Source of the DNA: Homalodisca vitripennis
Taxonomy: Eukaryota; Arthropoda; Insecta; Hemiptera; Cicadellidae
Assembly (NCBI RefSeq): GCF_021130785.1
Contig: NW_025776240.1
Coordinates: forward strand, 62,001 to 126,000
Direction: 5' to 3'
Length of the DNA stretch: 64,000 nucleotides
Shown here: piece by piece, positions 12,040 through 25,600 of the stretch
How the letters are laid out: every line of letters starts with the position of its first letter
Numbering within the stretch: the first letter of the stretch is position 1
Translations under genes and position numbers: made by a program
Notes under the pieces: model-generated
What the model was told of the DNA's origin: nothing
Seen by the model: only the letters and a program-made list of their open reading frames with translations
The model's database searches: none

Positions 12040-14194
12040 GGATAATTTAAGGATCGCCCTTCAACTGATGACCAACGGCACAGACCTTCATCTACACCGC
12101 TTGTCAAATGATAGAAATCGTGATTATGTAAACCGCTTCATTTAAATGTAAATATAACTTAGAGCCACACATTTCTATACTAATAAATGCAAATTAATTT
12201 CTTAATTGTATATTTTGTATATTTTAATACTACAAGTGTAAGCGTTTTAAAATGTGCTAGTTGCAACTGTCGCATCCGCCTTACATAGTACTATAAGTTG
12301 GAGCCCTACACTATGCTTACAGATTCATAGAAGAGGTAAAGAAACGAACATATGCAGGCATACATATAAAACACACAAAGACACGAACTTTTCAATCTGT
12401 CTCAATTTACTAATAATAGTTTCGATCAATCTAAGTTCCAAATCGTAAATAACGAATATGAATAATTTTTTGGCCGCAAACTTTGTTTTTAGACGCGACA
12501 ATCTTGTTTAGTATGAATGAATATGTGTAATACTATAATACAGTATGTGTATAGTACTAATACAATAAAATGTACAATCACGTTTAGACATTGATGTTCA
12601 CTATATAATCCGATTTCCTTAATTTAGCAGAGAAATTATACTTTCCATACATCTGTACGTATTACGTAAAATTAAACGAAGAATGTGGTTTTTAAATACG
12701 AGTTCCAATCGTCATTTCATGTTGTATTTGGTACTAGGCTTATCCATTTTGATTTTCCAGTTGGAGTTTCTTTACCTTTTAAAAGTACCGTAGTTCAGAT
12801 AGTTTCATTTAGTTTGATAGGTTTTCACGATCATTCAGGAGCACAAGGTGATAATTCCAGTAAGTAAAAAGGCAACTTAAGTTATGTGTATTTTATATTT
12901 TAAAGTTTGGGCTTAAAATGGGATTTAATTGTTAACCAGGTTCTTTAAAAAATATATAGAAACATTTTTTGAAAATAAAATATTAAAATTGCCTATGTAA
13001 AGGATACTAAAACAGTATTTATGTTTAACTAACAACGTCAGTTACTAAGAAATTACACGTCATTGTTTTCATTTTTCTTGTAATTTATTACCTATATTGT
13101 TCCGTAGGGCTATGATTTCTGAACGTCTAAATTGTGGAATAATAAGTTATCTTGGTTACTCGGCCACCTTGTTATGTGAGTACAAAAGCATTTTAACAGT
13201 AATTGAAATGGAAGAATTCTCTTGGAAATGGGGAGTTTCTTTATCAAAAACTGTTTGACAACGCAAGGATTTATCAGGGTAGAAAACTGGTTTTACCGTC
13301 TTTGATGACAATACCTGAATTAATGTTCTGCCTGGAAACGAACATTATTCCTGATGGTCGTTTTGAATTAAGTATTACTTTTTATATGGTTACGTATTGA
13401 TAATACTACTGAAATCAACTATTTATTAATTACACTATTTTGCAGAATTAATGAAACACTAAAAATTCTAACTTTGATCATAGTTATAAACTATTAACGA
13501 GCTATGCTGTTTTACCTTATAGAAACCAACACAGTTGATTTTCTTAGCTAATTAAAACTTTCAATTCAAAAGTATGCTTCATAAAATTACAGTTTAGGTA
13601 AAACAGTTATTAAAAAACAAAGGTTTCCAGGATTGTAGTTTTGTTTGATAGCTAGTAATTTAAATTACAATCAGTTTGAATACACACTACAAGCTTATCC
13701 AGTAAGAACCGTGCAAGTGAAGCAGTTTACTTGCAAAAATGAAAATATTTTCGTGCAATATCACTTTAAGAAAAACTCAAATAAGGAAACGTTGACGTAT
13801 CAAAATATGATAAACAAAGGTAGCTAATAAAATTATCATTATAGAGGGGAATATCCAATGTATAAAACAAACCACCCGGGCCGGAATAATTGTTAATATT
13901 ACATCTCGACTGTAAAAAAAAAAACAGACTGGACTGAGACATTACCCTTCCATATCTCCACCCTCCCCCAAAACCTACCCTGTGTTTCAGCTTCCCAACC
14001 ATTTCTGCAGTATAACAAGTATTTTATTGCCTATGTAACCACCTTTGGATTCAATTCAGAGTCACAATATGTTTCGATTTTGCATTATCTGTAACCTGAT
14101 GCGATCATACTTGAACAGTTACCTCACATATAGTGTTCAGCAATTCCATCAGATCGATTGTAGACCATAAAGTCTTTTACAATAAAGTAGCATA
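12040..14194. other. AT-rich non-coding DNA
   Basis: Several short open frames (60-78 codons, for example 12685-12867, 13203-13400 and minus-strand 13766-14002) lack any recognisable domain. A pyrimidine-rich patch lies at 13945-13985. No repeat or RNA gene was identified. Confidence 0.5.
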
Positions 14195-14198
14195 TTAA

Positions 14199-14779
14199 GG
14201 GTAGAGTGCGATAAGTGGACCCGGTTTTTTATATTGAAATTTGGCAAACGATATTACTTAATCATAACCATCGATATAATCAATCGATACTGATTAATTA
14301 TTTTAAACAATTAACTGAAATAATCTATATCAACAGCTGTAAACACTTTTAAATAATACACGTAGCGTAATATTTCAATGTTACATAAGTAACATTTGAT
14401 TATTAAAAAAGGCAGTCAATTTTAGAAAACTACACGACATTGCTTTAAAAAGTTGATAAGACGTGTTTTTCGTGGCTTCAGCATTTTGGAATTATACCGA
14501 AAAAACCTATTCCGTGAAAATTTTTGGGAAAGAAACAGCTGTAACTGTGAGAGGAACAAAATATGGTCGTCTTCAGTTTTCCTAATATTTTGGTTATAAT
14601 AATTTGTTTGATCACTGTAAATATTAAGTTCATATTTTAATTCAAAAGATATGATTGTTATTGAGGACTATAGATACTTTTATATCGATTGATAGTCTAG
14701 GATCGGATATGCGAATATTAGGTATCGATGATTACATTCTTCAATATAAAAAAACCAGGTCCGTTTATCGTACCCTACC
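14199..14779. mobile_element. MITE-like element with about 40-bp terminal inverted repeats
   Basis: The left end GGGTAGAGTGCGATAAGTGG, continuing to ATATTGAA at 14238, is repeated inverted at 14740-14779, which on the other strand reads GGTAGGGTACGATAAACGG and on to ATATTGAAG. About 33 of 39 positions agree, with one T-run length difference. Inside each arm lies a second similarity around ATCGATA/AATCAATCGAT (14268-14296 and 14683-14730). The interior has no transposase frame; the 60-codon minus-strand frame at 14680-14862 runs out through the right arm and is not a gene. TTAA precedes the left end (14195-14198), but the right flank is CTTTT, so the target duplication is uncertain. Superfamily not determined. 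Confidence 0.7.
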
Positions 14780-14784
14780 TTTTG

Positions 14785-17700
14785 TAATTTGACACGTTTA
14801 AGTAGCTTAGGTGATTGCTTTCCGAATCCAACGCAATTTCTTCTGGAAGTCACGTGTAACATGAAAGAATGTAATGTTTGATTTCGTTAAGGTAAATAAG
14901 GATAAGTAAGTTTTGAAGTTTAAATCATATATCATACCTCACCACCTGAATCGCACCGAGAAACATTCCAGAGCAGCTCTAATGATGGCTTTTTAGTACA
15001 GAATTAAGGGATTATATCTAAGCAGCACTCGGGTTAGGTTAGTTAATCCGTATTTAACAATTTGAATGAGTGCTATAACATTGCTATCAAAACTTTGGAT
15101 TTCAAATAATTGCGTCTTATTTTTTTCGAAATGCTGTTAGTTTTGTAAAATTTGTGTTGATGAACTCAACCATGTAACTAAGTTGTCAAGAATTACTCTC
15201 CAGTACTTGTGCTCTACTGTCCACTCAAATATACATGTACAACTAGTGTGCTTGCCCCAAGCATCCGTTTTATAAAATACTTATTCTGTCTACTAAGTCT
15301 TAGATAATGCAATAGTACTGTTAATAACGTTTTCCTGAACTAATGCTACTGTGGTTAACTTGAAAAGCCAATTCTACATTTACACTAATTAAGTGACAGT
15401 CGCGGCTCTAAGTGGTATTACTGACTTACAAACAAAATACACACAGCTATAATAACTGAGCTTTGGGTAAAAAATGTGAGGAGTAAGAGTAAAAAAGCGT
15501 ACGTAAATATTACAAAAATCACACAAAAGCATTGAATTGTATTGAATTTATCTATTTAACAAAAATATTTGCCAAAGCAACTGGGGAAAAGTTTTTAAAT
15601 CCTATAAAAAAAAACAATATTAGAGGAGTATTCAAAAAAGTTTTATGTATGTTGTATATAAGATTACGCATAACTCCATTGCAAATTCAAAACACTTTAA
15701 CAAGAATCATTTGGTAAATATATCGATTATTAGGGTCTAAGTAACACTTCTTTATTTTTACTTACTTATACACGTCCTGGCACAAAAATTTCTGTTTCTC
15801 TTTATCCTTGTTTTATAGGTTCATTGTGATCATCAGTGAAATTAACAAGGTCTAAGTCGTTTGTCCCGTAAACAGCGAGTAGGTTGAGTTTATTACAACA
15901 TATCAAGAAATCCTTAAATTGCTCTCCCAGTTTATCCTCTTGTATTATTAGTATAATTCATTTAAGGACACAAATCTACACGAAGTTGCACTTATCCCCT
16001 ACATTTTTGTTATTTACCCATTTGAACCCCCTGTATATATCAGTTTAATCAATAATAACTAATGTAAACATATCCAGATCTATTTTAACAACATTACTTT
16101 TGTTATTAAAATTAGATAAACGTAAACAAAGTTCATTCAGGATATTTAAGGTTAACAGTACAGTTGTTATGAAAAAGTAAATAATAAACACATTTTTTGA
16201 AAGTGCTTAAGTGTAAAAATGTTGGTATTGTCAAGTTTGTGAGTCGGTATAACCAATGTAACTGTCGCTTAAAGCGCTATCTTGAGAATTCTCATTCCGT
16301 AAAGTGTTTTCAAACAAAGAGAAAGTCGCAATCCTGTCATGTTTCGTGGTGTACATTAACCAATCCTTCTTGTTTTATTAAAGTTTCTGTCTCACATGCC
16401 GTATGACATCTACTATATTTGGTGTTATTACGAAATTCAATAATAAGGGTTTATGGTCTTCTATACTCTGTGTCTGGAAACTTACAATACATACTTCCTG
16501 GATAATATTTATCCAAGTATTTGAAATAATTTTTAGTAAAGTTTTAGACAATTTTGGATACATTTGTTTGTTAACCCCAAATCACAAATCAGGTAACAAA
16601 TTAGTTTTTATTAAGGGAATGGCATTTTTCTTAATCATTTCTGATCTAAGTAAATAACAAGTTTTAATGAAATGTAATGCAACAAATTTAATTCTTTTCA
16701 ATAAAATATTGCTTATAAAAATTATGTGTTTAGTAAATAAATGACATGTCTTGCCCTTTAGTTACATTTCATGTAAATAGAGTAAGCATTTCGTGCCCTT
16801 AATTTCAGCTACAACTTACTGTGACAAAGGTTCTATCAAAATACTTGGAAAAGACATAAATATAACATCATTTTTACAATTTTAAGATTAATAACATATT
16901 TAACTCAGCTATAATTAAATTGCTTAATTTTTGTATAGTATATTGTTAATTAATTATAGGTTCCTAAATATTTATATAAACTAAACAACAAATCAACTAC
17001 TATTCTTCGGTCTTCTGTGCATAGACAAATGCCACTTCTGTCTATTCTTTGCATCTATTACCAATTCTTCGCCCTTCACTCTCAGCACTAGATCAGTGGT
17101 CTTCTGCTATTTCGGTGGAGCATTTTACACTGTGAACTAACTATTAGCTTCTCCTTTAAGAACTGGAAAAATACACGATAATGGAGTTTCACCATAGTTG
17201 TTTTGGTCCTTAAATACCTGATCAAGATGAAGGGGTGTTAAATTTCTTTGGGTTCTTTCGTTATATACTATAGTGTGTTTTCTATAGTCCTATTATAGGT
17301 TCCCTTTCATTCCTGTTTTATGATATCGATTTTAACACCCACTTTAAACATAAACTTTGAATACGCCAAAGCAGAAGTGTTGCAGTAACAGTAAAGTTTG
17401 ATTAATTCTAGTATTGCTGAATATTAGCGAGCGGTTTCAAAGACACGATTTGTCTCTGAATGAAATGAAATGTTTTACTATAAACAGACTTAGTTTACAT
17501 TAGATTGAAAAATTCACTACTGTTGGATTGTTCGACTTGAACACCCAAAAGAGAACCAAAATTCAGAGCAACCTTCATGACTGTTGCTACACAATAATGA
17601 ACCTTAGTGTCTATTCAAAGATACAACATTATCAGCCTGGTGAACGATGGCACATCTAGTTTTATGGCCTAACAATAATCAATATTTTTGTCATATATAT

Positions 17701-17860
17701 TTAAATAAAATAACTAAAATGCTGTCAAAATTAACAAACTAAACACAAAAGAAATTGTAATATAATCATGAATGAGTGTAACACAATTTTATTTATAATA
17801 TTGAAAAGCTTGCTAATATCCAATAAAGTCGAAGAATGGGAAACATGTCAAAGACTACTT
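14785..17860. other. AT-rich non-coding DNA
   Basis: No gene recognised. Short frames at 15532-15717, 16197-16406 and 16403-16657 overlap each other or opposite-strand frames and carry no motif. The last ten bases or so already show the run inflation that dominates the next 19 kb. Confidence 0.5.
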
Positions 17861-17862
17861 TA

Positions 17863-20389
17863 ATTTAAAAAAGGGGTTAATTTTGAATTTTTTTTTTTTT
17901 GGGGGGGTTTTTTTTAAAAAAAAAACCCCCCCCCTTTTTTTTGGGGGTTGGAAAAGGGAAAACCCCCCTTTTATTCCAAACCCCCCTTTCCCCCCTTTTC
18001 ATTTTTTTAAAAAATTTTTTTTTAAATTTTGGAAAAAAATTTTTTTTTGGGGGGGAAAAAAAAGAGCCCCCCAAAAAATTTTTTGGGGAAGGCCTTAAAT
18101 CCTTTTGGGGGGGGGTTTTTTGGGCCCAAAAAATTTTTTTTTTTTGGGGGGGGGGGTTTTTTTTTTTTTCCCCCCCCCCAAAAAAAAAAAAATTTTCCGC
18201 CAAAAAAGGGGTTTCCCAAAAAGGGGAAAAATTTTAAAAAAAAGGGGGGAAAAAAAAAATTTTTTTTAAAAAAATTTTTTTAAAAAAAAAAAATTTTTTT
18301 TTTTTTAAAAAAACCCCCTTTTTTTTTTTTTAAAAAAAAGGGAAAACCAAAAAAAAAAAAAAAAAAATTTTTGTTTTTAAAAAAAATTAAAAACCGGAAA
18401 AAAAAATTTTTTTTTTTCCCTTTTTAAAATTTTTTTTAAAAAAAAAAAAAAAAAAGGGGGAAAAAATTTTTTTAAAAAAAAAAAAAAAAGGGGTTAAAAA
18501 AAAAAATTTTTTTAAAACCGGGAAATAAAAGGGGAAAAAAAAAAAATTTTTGGCCGGGCCCCCTTTCAAAAAAAAAAGGGGAAAGGGGGGTTTATTTTTT
18601 TTTTCCCCAAAATTGTTTTTTTTCCTTGAAAAAAAAAAAAAACCCCAAAAAAAAAAACCCCCCCCCAAAATTTTTGAAAAAAAAATTTTTTTAAAAGGGT
18701 TCCCTTTAAAAATTTTAAAGGGGGTTTTTTTGGTTTATTTGGGGTTTTTTAAAAAAATTTTTAAAACCCCAAAAAGTTTTAAAATTTTTTTTCCCCCTTT
18801 GGTTTTTGGGGGGGGGAAAAAAAATTTGAACCCGGAATTCCGGGCCCCAAAAAAAAGGGTTTTTTTTTTTTTAAAAGAAAAAAAAAGGGAAAAAAGGGGA
18901 AAAAAGGGCCTTTTAAAAATTTTAAAATTTTTTTAAAAAAAAAGGGGAAAAAAAAAAATTTTAAAAAAATTGAAAAGGGGGAAAAATTTTTTTTAAAAAA
19001 ATTTTTCCCCCCGGGGAAAAATTTAAAAAGGGGGAAAATTTTTTTTTTTAAAGTTAAACTCTAAAAAAATTTTTTTAAAAAATTTTTTTTTAAAAAAATT
19101 CCTTTTAAAAAAAAAGGGGTTTTTTTTTTCCCATTTTAAAAACCCCTTTTAAAAAATTTTTTTTAAAAAAATCAAAAAAATTAAAGGGGGAAAAAAAAAT
19201 TTTTTAAAATTTTTAAAAAAAACAAAATTTTTTTTAAATTTTTAAAAAAAAAATTTTTTTTTTAAAAAAAAAAAAAAATTAAAAAAAATTTTTTTTTGGG
19301 GAAAAAAAAATTTTTAAATCCAAAAAAAAAAGGGCCCCTTTTGGTTTTTTTTTTTTTTGGAAAAAAAAATTTTAAAAGGAAAAAAAAAACCTTTTTAAAA
19401 AAAAAAAAAAATTTTGGGTTTTTGGGTTTTTTTTTTAAAAAATTTTAAAAAACCCGGGGGTTTTTTTTTTAAAATTTTTTTCCCCCAATTTTTTTAAAGG
19501 GGAATGTTTTCCAAAAAAAAAAAAAATTTTTTTTAAAAATTATTTTTTTTTTTTTTTAAAAAAAAAAATAATTTAAAAAAACCCCCTTTTTTTTTTTAAA
19601 AAAAACCCAAAACCCCCCAAAAATTTTTTAAAAAAAAATTTTTTTTTTTTTTAAAAAGGTTTTTAAAATTTTTCAAAACCCCAAAAAAAAACCCCCCAAA
19701 AAACCCCCGGGGGGGGTTTTTCCCTTGTTTTTAAAGGTTTTTTTTTTAAAAAAAATTTGCCCGGGGAAAACCAAAAAAAAACCCCTTTTTTTAAAAACCC
19801 CCAAAATTTTTTGGGGGGTTTTTAAAAGGGGGGGGTTTTTGGAAAAGGAAAAAAAAAAATTTTGGTTTTTAACAAAAACCTTTTAAAAGGGGAAATTTAA
19901 ACTTTTTCCCCCCTTTTTTTAATTTGGCCAAAGGGAAAAAAAAAAATTTTTTTTAAAAAAATTTTAAAATTTTTTTTTTTTCCCCCCCAAAAAAAAAGGG
20001 GGAAACCCAAAAAATTTTTAAACCCCCCCCTTTTTTAAAAAGGGAAAAAACCCCAAAAATTTTGAAAGGAAAAAAACTTTTAAATTTTTTTTGGGTTTTT
20101 TTTTTTTCCCCCACTTAAAAAAGGGGGGGTTTTTTTAAATTTTGGGGGGGGGTTTTTAAAAAATTTTTCCCCCCCCTTTTAAAAAACCCCCCAAAAAAAA
20201 AAAAATTTAAAGGGGGGGTTTTTTGGAAAATTAACCCCCCCCAAAAAAAAAAATTTTTTTCCCCAAATTAAAAAAAATTTTAAAAAAAAAAAATAAAAAA
20301 AAATTTTTTTTAAAAAAGGAAAAAAAAGGGGAAAAAAGAAAAAAAAAAAAAACCCCCCAAAAAATAAAAAAACCCCCCAAAAAGGGGGG

Positions 20390-20420
<31 letters not shown>

Positions 20421-22018
20421 TTTTTAAAAAAAATTTTTTTTTTAAAAAAAATTTTTTTTTTTTGGGGGTTTAAAAAAATTAAAAAAAAAATTTAAAAATT
20501 TAAAAATTTAAAAAAAAAAAAAGGGGAAAAAAAAAAAAAAATTTTAAAAAAAACCCCCCTTTTTAAAAAAAAAAAAAAAGGGGAAAAAAAAAAAACTTTT
20601 TTAAAAAAAAAAAAACCCAAAAAAATTTCAAAAAAAATTTTGTTTTTTTTAAAACCCCCAAAAAAATTTTTTTTTTTTTTTTAAAAAAAATAAAAAAAAA
20701 AAATTTTTTTAACCCCCCCCCAAAAAATTTTTTAAAAAATTTTTTGGGAAAATTAAAATTTTTTAAAATTCTTTTTTTTTTTCCCCTTTTTAAAAAAAAA
20801 TTTGGGGGGGTTTTTTCCAAAAAATTTTTTTTTTTCCCCAAAAAAGGGGGTTTTTTTTAAAACCGGGTTTCCGCCCAAAATTTTTTAAAAAAAAAAATTT
20901 TTTTTTTTTGGGGGGGAAAAATTTTAAAAAAAAACCCAAAAAAAAAAAAAAACCATTTTTAAAAAAAAATTTTTCCCCTTTTTTTGGGTTTTTTAAAAAA
21001 GGGCCCAAAAAAAGGGGGAAAAAAAATTCTTTCCCTTTTTTAAGGGGGGGGGGGGGGGTTTTTTTTAAAGCAAAAAAATTTTTTTTAAGGGAAAAAAAAT
21101 TCCAAATTTTTTGGGGGGGGGAAATTGGGCCCAAACGGGAAAAAATTTTAAATACCAAAAACCCCGGGGTTTTTTAAAACCAAAAAAAAATTTTTAAAAT
21201 TAAAACTCTTTTTAATTTTAATTTTAAAAAAATTTTTTTTCCCCCCTTTTTTTTTTTTTTTAAAAAATTTTTTTAAAGGGCCGGTTTTTTTTTTTTTTTT
21301 CCAAAAAAAAAAATTTTTAAAAAAAAAAATTTTAAAAAAAAAATTTTTTAAAAAAAATTTTTTTTTTTAAAATTTTTTTTTTTTTAAAAAAATTTTTTTT
21401 AAAAGAAAAAGGGGCCCCTTTATCTTTTAAAAATTTTTTCCCCTTTTTTTTTAAATTCCTTTTTTTGGGTTTTTTTTGGGGAAAAAAAAAACCAAAAAAA
21501 TTTTTTTAAAAAATTTTTTGGGAAAATTTTGTTTTTTGGGTTTTAAATTTTTTTAAAATTTTTAAAAAAAATTTTTTTGGGGCCCCCCCCCCAAAAAATT
21601 TTTTTAAAAAAATTTTTTTTTTTTTTAAAAAAAATTTTTTTTTAAAAAAAAAAAAATTTTTTATTCCCCTTTTTTTTTGTTTTTTTTTTTTTTTTTAAAA
21701 ATTTAATTTTTTAAAATTTTTAAAGAAGGTTTTTTTTTTTTTTTAAAAAAAAAAATTTCCCAAAAAAAAAAAAGGGGAAAAATTTTAATTCTTTTTTTTT
21801 GGGGTTTTAAAAAAAAATTTTTCCCAAAAATTTAAAAAATTTAAATTTTTTTTAAAAAATTTTTTAAAAGGAAAAAAAAAAAATTTTTTTTTGGGGGTTT
21901 TTTTAAAATTTTTTTTAAAATTTTTTTAAAAAAAAAAACCCCAAACCTTTTTTAAACCCAAAAATTTTTTTTAAATTTTTCCAAAAAAAAAAAAAATTTA
22001 AAAAAAAAAAAAAAAAAA

Positions 22019-22049
<31 letters not shown>

Positions 22050-22599
22050 TTTTTTAAATTTTTTTTAAAAAAAAAATTTTAAAAATTTTTTTTTAAATTT
22101 TTTTAAAAAAAAATTTTTAAAATTTTTAAAAAAAAAGGGGGAAAAAAAAAAAAGGGGCCCTTTTTTTTTTTTTAAAAAAAAAATTTTTAAAAAAAAAAAA
22201 AAAAAAAAATTCCAAAAATTTTTTTTTTTTTTCCCCCCCCTTTTTTTTTAAACCCCGGGGGTTTTTTTCCCCGGGGTTTTTAAAAGGGAAAATTTTTAAA
22301 GCCCCCAAAAAAAAAAGGGGGGGGGGGGGGAAAAAATTTTTTTTTCCCTTTTTTTTTTTTTTTAAAAGGGTTTTTTTGGGGGCCCAAAAAAAATTTTTCC
22401 AAAATTTTTCAAAAAAAAAAAAAAAGTTTGGACTTAAAAAAAATTTTAATTTTTAAAAAAAAAAAGGGCCCTTTTTTAATTTTTTTCCCCTTTTTTGGGG
22501 ATTTTTTAAAAAAAATTTAAACCCATTTGTTTAAAAAAAAAAAAATTTTTTTTTTAAAAAAAAATTTTTTTCCCCCAAAAAAAATTTTTTTTTTAAAAA

Positions 22600-22632
<33 letters not shown>

Positions 22633-25600
22633 CCCTTTTTTTTTTAAAAAAAAAATTTTAAAAAAAAAATTTTTTAAAAAAATTTTTTTAAAAAATTTTT
22701 TAAAATTAAAAAAAAATAAAAAAATTTTTTTTTGGGGGAAAAATTTTAAAAAAAAATTTTTTTTGGGGGGTTTTTTTTTTTTTTTTTTTTTTTTGGGGGT
22801 TTCCAAAAAAAAATTTTTTTTTTTAAAAAACCAAAAATTTTTAAAAACCCCCAAAAAAAAAATTTGGTTTTTTTTTTTTTAAATTTTTAAAAAAGGGTTT
22901 TTTCCCCAAAAAAAAAAATTTTGGAAATTTTTTAATTTTTTTTTTTTAAAAAAAAAAAAAAAAATTTTTTTTTTTTTTGGGGTGTTTTTTTTTTAAAAAC
23001 CAAAAAATTATAAAAAAAAAAAAGGGAAAATTTTTTTTAAAAAATTTAAAATTCCTTAAAGGGTTTTTAAAAAAAACCCCAAAAAAAAAATTTTTGGGGG
23101 GTTTTTTCTAGTTTTAAAAAAAAAATTTTTTTTTTTCCCCCCCCAAATTTTTAAAAATTTCCAAAAAAAATTTTAAAAAATTTTAAAAAGGTGAAAAAAG
23201 GGAAAATTTTTTTTTTAAAAAAACTTTTAAAATCCCAAAAAAATTTAAAATTTTTTGGGGGGGGGGGTTTTTAAAAGGATTTTTTTTTCCCCCGGGAATT
23301 AATAAAAACCTTTTTTTTGGGGTTTTAAAAATTTTTTTCCAAAAAAATTTTTTTGTAAAAAGATTCCTTTGGGGAAAAAAAACCCAAAAATTTTTTTTTT
23401 TTTTTAAAAGGTTTTGGAAAAAAAAAGGTTTAAAATTTTTTTTGGGCCCCCTTTTTTTAAAAAGGGAAAAAATTTTTTAAAAAATTTTAAAAATTTTTAA
23501 ATTTGCCCAAAAAAAAAAATTTTTTTTAAAAAAAAAAATTTTTTTTAAAATTTTGGGGGAAATTTTTCCCCAATTTTTTTTTAAAAAAAAAAATTTTTTT
23601 TTTGGGGGGGGGAAAAAAAGGGGGGGAAAAAAAAAAAATTTTTTCCCGTAAAAACGGGGAAAAAGGGGGGTTTTTTTTAATTTTTTTTTTTGGGTTTTTT
23701 TTTTTTTTTAAAAAAAAATTTTTAAATTTTTTTTAAAAAAAAAAAAAAATTTTTTTTTAAAAAAATTTTAAATTTTAAAAAAAATTTTTTTTTTTTAAAT
23801 TTTTTTTTTTTAAAAATTTAAATTGTTTTTTTAAAAATTTTAAAAAAAATTTTTTTGGGGTTTAAAAAAAAAAAAAACCAAAAAAAATTTTAAAAACAAA
23901 AAAAAATTTTTTTGGGAAAAAAAAAAAAATTTTTTTTTAAAAAGGGAATCAAAAAAATTTTTTTAAAAAGGGGGTTTTTTTTAAAAAAAAACCCAAAAAA
24001 GGGGGGGGGGTTTTTTTCCCCCCCCGGGGGGGGTTTTTTAAATTGAATTTAAAGGGGGGGAAAAAAAAAAACCCCAAAAAAGGGGGTTTTATAAAAAATT
24101 TTTAAAAAAAGGGGGGCCCAAATTTTTCCCTTTTTTTTAAAAAAATTTAAAAATTTCCAAAAAATTTTTTTAAAAATTTTTTGGTTTTAAAAAAAATTTT
24201 TTTAGTTTTTTAAATTTTAAACCTTTTTTAAAAAAAAAAAAAAAAATTTTTTTCCCCCCCAAAAATTTTTGGGGCCCAAAAAAAATTTTTTTTTTTTAAA
24301 AAAAATTTTAAACCTTTTTTTTTTTAAAAAATTTTTAATTTTTTATTTTTTTTTTTTTTTTTTAAAAATTTTTTTTTTTAAACCCCTTTTAAATTTTTTT
24401 TTTTTTGGGGGAAAAAAAATTCCTTTTTTTTTTTAAAATTTTTTTTTTTTTTTTGGTTTTAAAATTTTTTTTTTTTAAAATTTTTTTTAAAAAAAACCCA
24501 AAATTTTTTTTTTTTGGGTTAATTTTTTTTTAAAAAAAAAATTTTAAAAATTTTTAAAATTTTTTAAAAATTTTTCCCCCTTTTTAAACCCAAAAAAAAA
24601 CCGGGTTTTTTTTTTTTTTTTTTAAAAAAAATTTTAAAGGGGTTTTTAAAAAAAATTAAAAACCCCGAACTTTTTTGGTTTTTTTTTTTTCCCCAAAAAA
24701 AAAAAAAAAAAAAACCCCTTTTTTCCCCCAAAATTTTTTTTTGAAATTTTTTTTTTTTAAAAAAAAAAAAATTTTTAAAATTTTTTTTTTTTTTTTTTTA
24801 AAAAAACCCCCCTTTTTTTTTAAAAAAAATTTAAAAAAAAATTTTTAAAAAAAAAAAATTTTTTTTAAAAAAAATTTTTTTTTTTAAAAAAACCCCTTTT
24901 TCCCCCTTTTTTAAAAAGGGGGTTTTTTTTTTTTAAAAAATTTTTTTTTTTTTTTTTTTAAAATTTTTTCCCAAATTTTTTTTTCCCTTTTTTTTTTTTT
25001 AAAAAATTTTTGGGGGGAAAAAAAAAATTTTTTTTAAAAACCGGGGGTTTTTTTTTTTTTTAAAAATTTTCCCCCCCGGGGGAAAAAAAAAAAAATTTAT
25101 TTTTTTTAAAAAAAAATTTTTTTTTAAAATTTTTAAAATTTTTTTTTTTTTGGGGGGGGAAATTTTTTTTTTTTTAAAAAAAAAAACCCAAATTTTTAAA
25201 AAAAATTTTTTAAAATTTAAAGTAAAAAAAAATTTTTAAAAAAACCCCCCCTTTTTTTTTTAAAAAAAAAAATTTTTTTTTTTTAAAAAAAACAAAAAAA
25301 AAAAAAATTTAAAAAAAATTTTTTTTAAAAAAATTTTTAAAAAAATTTTTAAAAAATTTTTTTTTTTTTAAAATTTTTTTTTTAAAATTTTAAAAAAGGG
25401 CCAAATTTTTTTAAAAAAAATTTTTAAATTTTTAAAAAAAAAATTTTTTAAAAAAAAAATAAAAAAATTTAAAAAAAAAAAAATTTTTTAAAAAAAAAAA
25501 TTTTTTTAAAAGAAAATTTTTTTTTTAAAAAATTTTTAAAATTTTAAAAAAAAAAATTTTTTTAAAAATTTAAAAAAATTAAAAAAAACCCAAAAAAAAA

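Noticed and set aside
15030..15048. GGGTTAGGTTAGTTAA as a telomeric TTAGG stretch
   Set aside because: Only two loose units are present, far too few and irregular.
18831..18844. Perfect palindrome CCCGGAATTCCGGG, reminiscent of an EcoRI linker
   Set aside because: It lies in text where paired runs make palindromes common, and no vector or adaptor sequence adjoins it.
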